DNA of 64,000 nt from JAAFIP01 sp043774625 (GTDB lineage Bacteria > Pseudomonadota > Gammaproteobacteria > Burkholderiales > Burkholderiaceae_C): assembly GCA_043774625.1 (NCBI GenBank), contig JAYVTG010000007.1, positions 1-64,000 of the forward strand, in the 5' to 3' direction. The notes beneath the pieces are model-generated. The model worked only from the letters and a program-made list of their open reading frames with translations, searched no databases and was not told the origin of the DNA. Shown piece by piece: positions 42,949 to 51,317 of the stretch. Both the position numbers and the translations under genes were made by a program. Numbering within the stretch: the first letter of the stretch is position 1; every line of letters begins with the position of its first letter.

Positions 42949-44136
42949 ATGACTACCGTTCACCGAACCCAGGTTTGCATCATTGGTGCTGGCCCTGCAG
43001 GCTTGTTACTGGGTGCCTTGCTGCACAAAGCTGGCATTGACAATATCATCCTGGAGCGCCAAAGCCCAGACTATGTGCTGGGCCGCATTCGCGCTGGCAT
43101 TTTGGAGCAAACCACCGTGGATGCATTGACCTACGCTGGCGTGAGCGCTGGCGTAGAGGCACACGGCCATCGCCATAACCATATTGAACTTATTTTTAAC
43201 AACCAGCGCCACAGCATAGAGCTGGCCTCTCGTACCAATGGCAAGGTCGTCACCGCCTATGGGCAAACCGAGGTGACCAAAGACCTGATGAATCACCGTG
43301 TATCAACAGGTCGCTCCACCGTGTATGAAGCCAAAGATGTGGTGCTGCACCAGTTTGACAGTGCCAAGCCGCGCGTCACCTACCTGAAAGACGGCGTGCA
43401 GCACAGCATCGACTGCGACTTCATTGCGGGTTGTGATGGCTTTCACGGCGTTAGTCGCGCCAGCGTGCCCAAGGACAAAATCACCGAGTACATCAAAGAC
43501 TACCCGTTCGGCTGGCTGGGCGTGCTGGCCGATGTGCCGCCCGTGTCGCCCCACGCCATCATCTACGGCAACAGTGAACGTGGCTTCTCCCTGTGCAGCC
43601 TGCGCAGCCTAACGCGCAGCCGCTACTACGTGCAATGCCCCATGACAGACAAGGTGGAAGACTGGAGCGACGAGCGCTTTTGGACGGAGCTAAAACTGCG
43701 GGTAGACGAAGACACCGCTAGCCGCATCATTACGGGTCCGTCCATAGAAAAAAGCATTGCCCCGTTGCGCAGCTTTGTGGCCGAACCCATGCGCTTTGGC
43801 AGTTTGTTTTTGGCAGGCGACGCTGCACACATTGTGCCGCCTACGGGGGCCAAGGGGCTGAACCTGGCCGCCAGTGATGTAGTCATGTTGTCGCAGGCCT
43901 TTGCAGAACATTACCTGGAAAAAACCGATGCTGGCATTAACGGTTACAGCGAACGCGCCCTGCGCAAGGTATGGCGTGTGGAGCGCTTTAGCTGGTGGCT
44001 CACCACGCTGATGCACCGCTTTCCAGACTCCGCCGGTTTTGGGCAAAAGATGCAAGAGGCGGAATTGGGCTATTTGATGGCCTCAGAGGCTGCGCAGATG
44101 ACGCTAGCAGAGAATTATGTTGGATTGCCTGGATAG
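42949..44136 (+). CDS. pobA: 4-hydroxybenzoate 3-monooxygenase
   Basis: The 395-residue FAD/NADPH hydroxylase converts 4-hydroxybenzoate to protocatechuate. It has the FAD motif CIIGAGPAGLLLGALL, the PobA-specific region RIRAGILEQTTVDAL, and the second FAD motif FLAGDAAHIVPPTGAKGLNLAASDV. Length matches the family (about 394). The ATG at 42949 is used because the Rossmann motif follows directly; an upstream extension has no support. No pobR activator is adjacent. Confidence 0.95.
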   Translation: MTTVHRTQVCIIGAGPAGLLLGALLHKAGIDNIILERQSPDYVLGRIRAGILEQTTVDALTYAGVSAGVEAHGHRHNHIELIFNNQRHSIELASRTNGKVVTAYGQTEVTKDLMNHRVSTGRSTVYEAKDVVLHQFDSAKPRVTYLKDGVQHSIDCDFIAGCDGFHGVSRASVPKDKITEYIKDYPFGWLGVLADVPPVSPHAIIYGNSERGFSLCSLRSLTRSRYYVQCPMTDKVEDWSDERFWTELKLRVDEDTASRIITGPSIEKSIAPLRSFVAEPMRFGSLFLAGDAAHIVPPTGAKGLNLAASDVVMLSQAFAEHYLEKTDAGINGYSERALRKVWRVERFSWWLTTLMHRFPDSAGFGQKMQEAELGYLMASEAAQMTLAENYVGLPG

Positions 44137-44267
44137 CACCTTACAATTTTAAGCCATAGTGTCTGTGACTATATGTCGTACAAGCGTTAGCGTTTGATTT
44201 ATAGTACACACTTACAGTGCATACAAAAATCAGCCCTTTTCAAAATTAACTTCTCCAAGTTTGCCAC

Positions 44268-44831
44268 ATGATTTACGCAAAGACAGTTAAAGGCGAGCTT
44301 GCAGCTTTTGACCGCACCACCAGCATTTCGGCAAATCTGAAAACCGTTTTATTGAAAGTCAATGGAAGAGCTGAAAGCGCTTTTATCATCGCCCAACTTT
44401 CAGAAATCAGTGATGTGCAAGCCATGCTTGACTCACTGGAGCGCGCAGGATTGATTCAACAACACGTCTCAGCCAAGAGCGCCGGGCCTACTGAGCCCAA
44501 CAAAGCCGACTCGTTTGGGGGCAAAACGGAACAAATCGACGGTGGAGCCGACACATTGCCTGTTGTTGAACCTGGATCACAGCCAGAGATTATTCGTGAT
44601 GTATCTGAAGCGATGGCTGATTTTATTTTGCAATATCTTCCTTCACTGTCGTTCTCCCTCTTGCTTGAATTAGAGGCGGTGCGTAACCTGCCGCAGTTTG
44701 AAATGCTGATTGATAAATTCGAACCCATGGCGCTGCGGGTGGGCCCTGCTGGCGAAGAACTGATCAAAGCATCGCGTCAAGCGCTTTCTACTTTCTCCAA
44801 CAGCCGCAGTGCGACGGTCAGCCAGCTTTAA
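44268..44831 (+). CDS. Conserved hypothetical protein
   Basis: The 187-residue protein has an N-terminal winged-helix-like portion (LKTVLLKVNGRAESAFIIAQL, then QAMLDSLERAGLIQ), a polar linker at about 70-105, and an acidic helical C-terminal part (ADFILQYLPSLSFSLLLELEAV). The layout, a short wHTH plus linker plus helical domain, recalls small Burkholderiales regulatory proteins, but I recognise no named family. The preceding 130 bp are AT-rich and hold no gene. Confidence 0.6.
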   Translation: MIYAKTVKGELAAFDRTTSISANLKTVLLKVNGRAESAFIIAQLSEISDVQAMLDSLERAGLIQQHVSAKSAGPTEPNKADSFGGKTEQIDGGADTLPVVEPGSQPEIIRDVSEAMADFILQYLPSLSFSLLLELEAVRNLPQFEMLIDKFEPMALRVGPAGEELIKASRQALSTFSNSRSATVSQL

Positions 44832-44883
44832 CTTACCCACTACAGAGTGCTGGAACGCCTGATTTAACCAAATATCAGGCGTT

Positions 44884-44925
44884 GCCAGCGTGGAATATGC
44901 GTGAGCAGCTATTAAAAATGTAGCA
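44884..44925 (+). repeat. 42-bp dispersed repeat, copy 9 (intergenic)
   Basis: GCCAGCGTGG then AATATGCGTGAGCAGCTATT, ending ATGTAGCA. It lies between convergent genes, a few bases from the MFS stop codon. Confidence 0.85.
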
Positions 44926-44931
44926 ATCTGG

Positions 44932-46230
44932 CTACTCACCCAACGCAGCTTTTCTGCCCCGCACCATATCGACCTTCTGCAGCAATGCCAGTCCAACCAT
45001 AAACAAAATGCAAGTGGACCCAATGGCAATGCGCTGGTTGCCACCGGTCATCCAAGTGATTGCGCCATACATCAGCGGCCCAAAAATGCTGGCCAGGCGA
45101 GTGGCAAACGTCCATAAGCCAAAAAATTCACCCAGCTGCGCAGGCGGCGCCAGCATGCCCGCCATGGCGCGACCCGCAGACTGGCTGGAGCCCATGCAAA
45201 AACCCGCAATGGCGGCGGCATACCAAAAACCACCCTTGGTTGTAGTCAGTGCGGCAATGATGCAGGTAGCTACCCAGCCTACCAGGGTGATGCCCAAGGC
45301 CAGTTTGTGCCCTATTCTGTCCTGAAAATAACCAAAACCGAAGGCGCCAACGGCAGCGGCAATATTCAGCACAAAGATCAAGACCATGGTTTCCTGCTGC
45401 ACAAAACCAACCACTTGCTCAGCGTAAATGGCAGCTAACGCAATGGCTACCGACACGCCGCCCTGATAAAACACAGCGCAAGCCAATAACCAGATGAAGT
45501 CTTTGTAGCGCTGTGCCTCACTGTAAGTCTGGCGCAGCTGCATTAGGGACGCCTTCAAGCCGCTGTGCTGCGCGGCCTGCGGCTTGGGCACGGCGCGTTC
45601 GGTCAGCAGCGCAAAGGTTACCCAGGCGGCTGCGCCATAAATAAATGCGGTGATCAGCATGGTGACCGGGACAAACTTGTCCGCTGGTATACCTTGGCCG
45701 CCTGCCCAAATGACATAAGCCAGACTCAAACCGAGCGCCAACATGCCACCAAAGTAGCCAAAGCTCCAGCCCCAGCCGCTAACCTTGCCCATGGCTTCGG
45801 GTTTGGCAAGTTCGGGCAAGAACGATGCCGTCAACGATTCACCGTAGCTATAGAAAGTGTTGGAAATAACGATGAGTACAAAAGCCAAGGCCACGTTACC
45901 TGGCCCTGCAAATGCCAGTGCGGCCGTAGACAGTACGCAACCAATCGTGAACAGCATTAACAGCTTCTTTTTGGCTGCCCGCATGTCGGCCAGTGCGCCC
46001 AGGCTTGGCATGGTGAACATCACGATAGCGTAAGAGATACTCAGCGCCAGCGTCCACGCAAACGTGGCCCATTCGGCTTTTTGTGCAATGCCACCTACAA
46101 AATACGCGGCAAACACAGCGGTGATGACCACCGTGGTGTAACCCGAATTGGCAAAATCATACATGGCCCAACCAAATACTTCGCGTTTTTTCACGCCGGG
46201 GTTCAGGGCATCTTGGCTAAACAGGGCCAT
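44932..46230 (-). CDS. MFS transporter, UMF1 (Atg22-like) family
   Basis: The 432-residue protein has twelve predicted membrane segments and the UMF1 signature REVFGWAMYDFANSGYTTVVITAVF at the N-terminus, with SLGALADMRAAKKKLL after TM3. The start at 46230 has GGAGACC upstream and places the signature near residue 18. Substrates of bacterial UMF1 proteins are mostly unknown. It is divergent from tdk, with 65 bp between starts. Confidence 0.88.
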   Translation of the reverse strand: MALFSQDALNPGVKKREVFGWAMYDFANSGYTTVVITAVFAAYFVGGIAQKAEWATFAWTLALSISYAIVMFTMPSLGALADMRAAKKKLLMLFTIGCVLSTAALAFAGPGNVALAFVLIVISNTFYSYGESLTASFLPELAKPEAMGKVSGWGWSFGYFGGMLALGLSLAYVIWAGGQGIPADKFVPVTMLITAFIYGAAAWVTFALLTERAVPKPQAAQHSGLKASLMQLRQTYSEAQRYKDFIWLLACAVFYQGGVSVAIALAAIYAEQVVGFVQQETMVLIFVLNIAAAVGAFGFGYFQDRIGHKLALGITLVGWVATCIIAALTTTKGGFWYAAAIAGFCMGSSQSAGRAMAGMLAPPAQLGEFFGLWTFATRLASIFGPLMYGAITWMTGGNQRIAIGSTCILFMVGLALLQKVDMVRGRKAALGE

Positions 46231-46295
46231 GCTGGTCTCCGAAAGGTGGTTGATGCATCGCATTATGATGGAGTCACAAGACAAATTGACACAAC

Positions 46296-46874
46296 ATGGC
46301 CAAACTGTATTTTCGCTACGCCGCAATGAATGCAGGCAAATCTACCGCTTTGCTGCAGGCGGCTTACAACTACGAAGAACGCGGCATGGCGGTAGTACTA
46401 CTGACAGCCGAGCTGGACACCCGAGACGGGGCAGGCAGTATCAGCTCTCGCCTTGGTATCGCTCGCCCTGCCCACACCTTCAACGCCAGCCACAGCATGG
46501 CAGAGCGCATTGCCGCATCCCAGCAAAGCGAGTGGATAGCCAAACTCGCCTGCGTTCTCATCGACGAGGCCCAGTTTCTCACCCGGGATCAGGCACAAGA
46601 GTTGCACCGCTGGGCACATACCTTTGACACACCCGTCATCTGCTATGGCCTGCGTAGCGACTTTCAGGGCAAGGCGTTTGAAGGATCAGCCACTTTGCTG
46701 GTGCTGGCCGATGATATTGAAGAGATGAAAACCATTTGCGAATGCGGTAACAAAGGCAGCATGAACGCACGCTTTAACGACGACGGCGAGCGCATTCGTG
46801 AAGGTTCGCAAATACTGATTGGTGGCAACACGCGTTACCGGGCGCTGTGCCCGGGTTGTTTTTACGAAAAATGA
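46296..46874 (+). CDS. tdk: Thymidine kinase
   Basis: The 192-residue type II thymidine kinase phosphorylates thymidine for nucleotide salvage. It has P-loop AAMNAGKST, Walker B VLIDEAQF, the lasso region and a zinc ribbon formed by CECG and CPGC cysteines. Size is normal for the bacterial enzyme. A dispersed repeat starts 3 bp after its stop codon. Confidence 0.95.
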   Translation: MAKLYFRYAAMNAGKSTALLQAAYNYEERGMAVVLLTAELDTRDGAGSISSRLGIARPAHTFNASHSMAERIAASQQSEWIAKLACVLIDEAQFLTRDQAQELHRWAHTFDTPVICYGLRSDFQGKAFEGSATLLVLADDIEEMKTICECGNKGSMNARFNDDGERIREGSQILIGGNTRYRALCPGCFYEK

Positions 46875-46876
46875 AG

Positions 46877-46918
46877 TGCTATTAAAAACGTAGCTGCTCA
46901 CGCAGTATCTACGCTGGC
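46877..46918 (-). repeat. 42-bp dispersed repeat, copy 10 (after tdk)
   Basis: TGCTATTAAAAACGTAGCTG then CTCACGCA and ACGCTGGC. Its first 22 bases equal the copy inside the RND adaptor gene. Confidence 0.85.
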
Positions 46919-46940
46919 TACAGGCAAAAAACCTTTAAAA

Positions 46941-47567
46941 TTAGTGCAAATGCCGTGGTTTGCGACCACCGCCGTGGCTACCACCACCCGTTGATCCACG
47001 CGGTGGGCGCCCCACTTGCAGCGAACTGACCAGTGCGTCAAAACGCTGGGTAAACAGTTTGTCTACTTCAGTCACCACACCCTCCAGTTCGGTGCGGTCA
47101 AAGTGACGCTCCATCAGCGCCATCACGTCTTCCACCAGCATGTCGCGCTGCACCTGCATGATGTCGCCGGGCGTAGGGCCTACAAACAGCATGACAAAGT
47201 CGTCACGCGATTCCTGGTCGCTTTCTTCTTCGTCATCCTCGTCAAATTCAGTGTCGTAGATGCTGATCTCGATGCCTGCGCCAGCAGACGCGAGTTCATT
47301 CAGACCCATGCACATTTCTTCCAGTGCCTGGCGAAAGTCTTCTTCTGCTGGCACCGTCCAGCACATGTGCAGCACATGCTCTTTACTGTCCAGGCGCAGA
47401 CCCGGCTCTTCTTCATACGAGCTGACAGCGCCTTTGACAAATGTTTTGGAACCTGTATAAGACCACAGTGGTTTTAAGGCTTCTTCAAGCTGGGCAAGCG
47501 TGATGTCCGGGCGCAAGGGCACATCGCCATGCACGTGAATTTCATAGGGCGTGATTTTGGAAGACAT
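46941..47567 (-). CDS. Conserved hypothetical protein with acidic centre and Gly-rich tail
   Basis: The 208-residue protein starts MSSKITPYEIHVHGDVPLRPDITLAQLEEALKPLWSY. It has a strongly acidic run at about residue 115 (FDEDDEEESDQESRDD) and ends in a Gly/His/Arg-rich tail (STGGGSHGGGRKPRHLH). A longer upstream start overlaps a hairpin and is not favoured. I do not recognise a functional family. The patterned tail could bind metal or nucleic acid. It is separated from iolB by a hairpin. Confidence 0.65.
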   Translation of the reverse strand: MSSKITPYEIHVHGDVPLRPDITLAQLEEALKPLWSYTGSKTFVKGAVSSYEEEPGLRLDSKEHVLHMCWTVPAEEDFRQALEEMCMGLNELASAGAGIEISIYDTEFDEDDEEESDQESRDDFVMLFVGPTPGDIMQVQRDMLVEDVMALMERHFDRTELEGVVTEVDKLFTQRFDALVSSLQVGRPPRGSTGGGSHGGGRKPRHLH

Positions 47568-47589
47568 GGGATTAGTGTAGTACGCAAGA

Positions 47590-47621
47590 GCAGCAAGTGC
47601 AAAAGAATTTGCTCTTGCTGC
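47590..47621 (-). terminator. Long hairpin after the iol operon
   Basis: A 14-bp stem with one mismatch (GCAGCAAG-T-GCAAA and TTTGC-T-CTTGCTGC) and an AGAA loop lies 56 bp beyond the iolB stop. No U-run follows on the minus strand, so it may protect mRNA or act with Rho. Confidence 0.5.
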
Positions 47622-47676
47622 ACGGGGGAGGAAAGAGAAACGGGATATTAACCCATGCACATCCCAAACTACCGCA

Positions 47677-48498
47677 TCAAATGGGTGTTTTAGTCAACAT
47701 CCACTCGTGCGCAGGGTCGTTTTTGAAGACCCAGAATCGGTTCGGGCCAGCCATGACGTTCAGGTAATAAAGATCATAACCATGCGACGCCACTACAGGA
47801 TGGTAACCGCGCGGCACCATCACCACGTCGTGGTTTTCTACCGCACAGGCTTCGTCCAGGCTGCGGTCATCGGTGTACACACGCTGAAAGGCAAAGCCCT
47901 GGGGCGGGCTCAAGCGGTGGTAGTAGGTTTCTTCCAGTTGCGTCTCAAGGGGCGGGGTTTCTACGTCGTGTTTATGCGGTGGGTAGCTGGATGAATGGCT
48001 GGCCGGGGTCATCACCTCCACCACCAACAAGTGCGCGGCCGTGGGGTCGTCGTGCGGCAAGATGTCGCAAATGTAACGCGTGTTGCTGCCATTGCCGCGC
48101 ACGCTGCGGCGCATGCTGGCGGGGTCGATCACGCGGACAGTGCGTGCCAAATTACCATCGCCCGCAGGAGCAGTGCACAAAGCCACCTCTGCCGCGTAGG
48201 TGGCACGTATCGTCACTGTTTTGCCTGCTGGCACATAGACAGCGGCGGGCGATATATCGTCAAACACGCTGGTGCGTATGCCCAAGCCGGTGTGGGATTG
48301 GCCGTCTACCGTCACATCTACCGTGCCAGTCAACACAACTAGACACAGCTCACGTGTTCCAGTGTCTATGGTTTCTGTCTCATCGGCAGCCAAACGCACT
48401 GCGCGAAAACCCACATGCGTCCAACCTGCCCGCTGCGGCGTCACGTTCACAATCTCGCGCCCAACAGGCGCGGCTTTGGCAAGCAAGGGGCTGACCAT
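47677..48498 (-). CDS. iolB: 5-deoxy-glucuronate isomerase
   Basis: The 273-residue bicupin isomerises 5-deoxy-D-glucuronate to 2-deoxy-5-keto-D-gluconate in inositol catabolism. Metal-binding residues lie in SYPPHKHD and the downstream LEETYYHRLSPPQGFAFQRVY block; VMVPRGYHPVVASHGYDLYYLNVMAGP is diagnostic. The ATG at 48498 is 1 nt after the iolE stop (TGATATG), implying coupled translation; an in-frame ATG at 48528 would overlap iolE. Confidence 0.93.
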   Translation of the reverse strand: MVSPLLAKAAPVGREIVNVTPQRAGWTHVGFRAVRLAADETETIDTGTRELCLVVLTGTVDVTVDGQSHTGLGIRTSVFDDISPAAVYVPAGKTVTIRATYAAEVALCTAPAGDGNLARTVRVIDPASMRRSVRGNGSNTRYICDILPHDDPTAAHLLVVEVMTPASHSSSYPPHKHDVETPPLETQLEETYYHRLSPPQGFAFQRVYTDDRSLDEACAVENHDVVMVPRGYHPVVASHGYDLYYLNVMAGPNRFWVFKNDPAHEWMLTKTPI

Positions 48499-48499
48499 A

Positions 48500-49411
48500 T
48501 CAAGCGGCCTGATTGATGCGATTGACAATACCGCGCAGGGTGTCGTAACCCTTCTTGGCGTATTGGTAGCTCGGTGCCACCGCCGGGTCTTGCTCAGCTT
48601 CTACTACCAGCCAGCCTTCATAACCTGCGGTGTGCAGCGTAGACAAGACCGCGTTGTAGTCAATCACACCATCACCCGGCACCGTAAAGGTGCCGTTGAT
48701 CACACCTGTCAAAAAGCTCCAGCCATCGTTGCGTGAGCTGGCAATGACCTGCGGGCGCACGTCCTTGCAGTGCACGTGTACGATGCGGGCCAGGTGCTTT
48801 TTCATTTCAACCACTGGGTCGGTTGCTCCGCCAAAATACGCATGGCCCGTGTCAAACAGTAAACCTACTGCCGCCGGGTCGGTCAGAGCCATCAGCTTGT
48901 CAATGTCTTGTGGCGACTCTACATACGCACCCATGTGGTGGTGATAAGCCAGTTTGATGCCATAGGTTTTGAGCAAATGTGCCCCAAAGGCGTTGAGCCG
49001 CTGCGCGTATGCCTGCCACAGTGCATCGTTCATGAAGTGTGGCCGCTTGGACACGGGCGTGTCGATCTGGCCCTGCACAGTGCCAGCGCATTCACCGTAC
49101 ACCACCACTTTTACGCCGTTGAACTGCAACTTGGCCATATGCGCCTTGCAGCGCTCAATTTCGTTGTCTACCGTGTCTTCAGCCAAAAACCCCGAATACC
49201 AGCCTGACACGCAAGCCATGCCAAACTCGTCCAGTTTGGCTTTCAGGCCTGGGCCATCTTTGGGGAATTTATTACCCAGCTCAAAACCTTCGTAGCCAAT
49301 TTCCTTGCCTTCAGATAGTGCTGTTTCCAAAGGCGTTTCTCCGCCCAGTGCGGGTAGATCATCGTTCATCCAGCTAATCGGGTTGATACCGATGCGTACG
49401 TTCCAGTTCAT
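48500..49411 (-). CDS. iolE: myo-inosose-2 dehydratase
   Basis: The 303-residue TIM-barrel protein (xylose isomerase-like) dehydrates scyllo-inosose to the trione. It starts MNWNVRIGINPISWMNDD, the typical IolE N-terminus, with metal-site regions LAYHHHMGAYVE, LLFDTGHAYFGG and VHVHCKDVR. It is the third gene of the leftward iolC-D-E-B operon, 29 bp after iolD. Confidence 0.94.
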   Translation of the reverse strand: MNWNVRIGINPISWMNDDLPALGGETPLETALSEGKEIGYEGFELGNKFPKDGPGLKAKLDEFGMACVSGWYSGFLAEDTVDNEIERCKAHMAKLQFNGVKVVVYGECAGTVQGQIDTPVSKRPHFMNDALWQAYAQRLNAFGAHLLKTYGIKLAYHHHMGAYVESPQDIDKLMALTDPAAVGLLFDTGHAYFGGATDPVVEMKKHLARIVHVHCKDVRPQVIASSRNDGWSFLTGVINGTFTVPGDGVIDYNAVLSTLHTAGYEGWLVVEAEQDPAVAPSYQYAKKGYDTLRGIVNRINQAA

Positions 49412-49440
49412 CGTCAGTTGCTTTCTTGGTGTGTTAAAAA

Positions 49441-51312
49441 TTAAATCCGTTGGTCTTTTTTGCCAACCACGTAGCGCGCATGGGCCTCGTTCACTTCTGT
49501 GCGAATTGACACTTGCGGGATGGCCACCTCCCACCAGCAGCCCCCCTCACTCACGCGGGTGTGGGTGGTGTCAATCACCAACACCTGAGTGCGCTTGGCA
49601 GCGCGGGCTTGCACCATGGCAGCTTTCAATTCGGCCACATTTTTAACATGCACGGCATCAGCGCCCATGCTGCGCGCGTGCATGGCAAAGTCAATATTAC
49701 TAGCTTCGCCACCAACTGCAACGCAATCATCCAGCAGGTTGTTAAAACCAGTAATACCCGAGCTGACCTGCAAACGCTGAATGCAGCCATACCCCCGGTT
49801 GTCCAGCACCACGACGATGATTTTTTTGCCCAGCATGACCGAGGTGGCCAGCTCAGAATTCATCATCATGTAGGAACCATCGCCCACCATCACAATCACT
49901 TCCTGTTCTGGCCGCGCCATCTTCACGCCCAGACCCCCTGCAATCTCGTAGCCCATGCAGGAATAGCCGTATTCCATATGGTAGTTGCCGGGGCTGCTGG
50001 CGCGCCACAGTTTGTGCAGTTCGGCTGGTAATGTGCCTGCTGCACACACTGCAACGTCTGTGGTACCACTGTTGCCGCCCGCATCGTTCAGTGAATCACG
50101 CACCGCACCAATCACCTCGCCGTCATACGGCAACACGCCCGGTTGCGCTGCAGCGGTGGTGATTTCTGTCACTCGCTGGTTCCACTGCGCGGCCAGTTCT
50201 TTGGCGCGCAGCGTCCAGGCTGCATCGGCCTTCCAGTCGGCCAGCACCTCGGTTAATTGCTCCATCCCTGCCCGTGCATCCGCCACCAGGGATGCACCAT
50301 TCCATTTGCCTGCATCAAAGCTTTGCACGTTCAGGCTGAGGAGTTTGGCGTTTGCAAAAAGCGCATGCGAGCCGGTTGTAAAGTCTTGCAGGCGCGTGCC
50401 GACGGCAAACACTACGTCCGCATTGCGGGCCATCTCATTGGCATGGTTTGCGCCATCAACGCCGATAGCACCCAGGTTCAATGGATGGTCCCAAGGAAAA
50501 CTGCTTTTACCGCCATGCGACTCCACCACGGGCACACCATGCTTTTCAGCAAAGACCCTCAGCGCGCCACTGGCATGGCTGTACAGCACACCGCCGCCCA
50601 CAACGATGAGAGGCTGACGCGCCGTCTTGAGCAAAGCGGCGGCGCGGGCCAGCTCACGTGCATCGGCGGGTGGACGGCGAAAACGCAACAGCTCCGGTTG
50701 CAAAAAACTTATCGGGCAATCAAAAGCATGGGTTTGCACATCTTGCGGCAGCGCCAGACACACGGGGCCGCAGTTGGCCGGGTCAGTCATCACCTGCACC
50801 GCACGCGGCAGCGCGGTAAGAATTTGCTCTGCCCGCGAGATACGGTCAAAGTAGCGGGTGACGGGGCGAAAGCAGTCGTTCACGCTGACATCGCCTTGCT
50901 GAAAATTTTCCAGTTGTTGCAACACCGGATCTGGCGCGCGTGATGCAAAAGTATCGCCCGGCAGCAGCAGCACAGGCAAGCGGTTCACGTGCGCCACCGC
51001 TGCTGCGGTTACCAAATTGGTAGCGCCAGGGCCAATGCTGGTGGTGACCGCCATGATGCGCTGGCGAAACTGTGCCTTGCTGTACGCAATGGCTGCATGC
51101 GCCATGCCCTGCTCGTTGTGCGCGCGGTAGGTGGGCAGCGCAGTTCTGTGGGTAGATAGTGCCTCGCCAATGCCAGCGACATTGCCGTGGCCAAAGATGG
51201 CGAATACGCCGCCGCAATAGGGCTGCACACTGCCGTCATGCATTTCTACCCGCAGCGCAGCCAGGTGCTCCACCAAGGCCTGGGACATTGTTAGTCGTTG
51301 AGTTTTCAACAT
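49441..51312 (-). CDS. iolD: 3D-(3,5/4)-trihydroxycyclohexane-1,2-dione hydrolase
   Basis: The 623-residue thiamine-diphosphate enzyme cleaves the ring of the trione to 5-deoxy-glucuronate. Its ThDP motif reads MVGDGSYMMMNSELATS, and the glutamate-containing N-terminal domain shows YRAHNEQGMAHAAIAY. The ATG at 51312, 5 nt after the iolC stop, is preferred to the GTG directly before it. Confidence 0.94.
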   Translation of the reverse strand: MLKTQRLTMSQALVEHLAALRVEMHDGSVQPYCGGVFAIFGHGNVAGIGEALSTHRTALPTYRAHNEQGMAHAAIAYSKAQFRQRIMAVTTSIGPGATNLVTAAAVAHVNRLPVLLLPGDTFASRAPDPVLQQLENFQQGDVSVNDCFRPVTRYFDRISRAEQILTALPRAVQVMTDPANCGPVCLALPQDVQTHAFDCPISFLQPELLRFRRPPADARELARAAALLKTARQPLIVVGGGVLYSHASGALRVFAEKHGVPVVESHGGKSSFPWDHPLNLGAIGVDGANHANEMARNADVVFAVGTRLQDFTTGSHALFANAKLLSLNVQSFDAGKWNGASLVADARAGMEQLTEVLADWKADAAWTLRAKELAAQWNQRVTEITTAAAQPGVLPYDGEVIGAVRDSLNDAGGNSGTTDVAVCAAGTLPAELHKLWRASSPGNYHMEYGYSCMGYEIAGGLGVKMARPEQEVIVMVGDGSYMMMNSELATSVMLGKKIIVVVLDNRGYGCIQRLQVSSGITGFNNLLDDCVAVGGEASNIDFAMHARSMGADAVHVKNVAELKAAMVQARAAKRTQVLVIDTTHTRVSEGGCWWEVAIPQVSIRTEVNEAHARYVVGKKDQRI

Positions 51313-51317
51313 CACAT

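Noticed and set aside
44140..44235. Weak resemblance to the 42-bp repeat before the hypothetical gene at 44268
   Set aside because: Only short AT-rich pieces align (GATTTATAGTAC) and the conserved GCGCGAGCAGCT core is absent.
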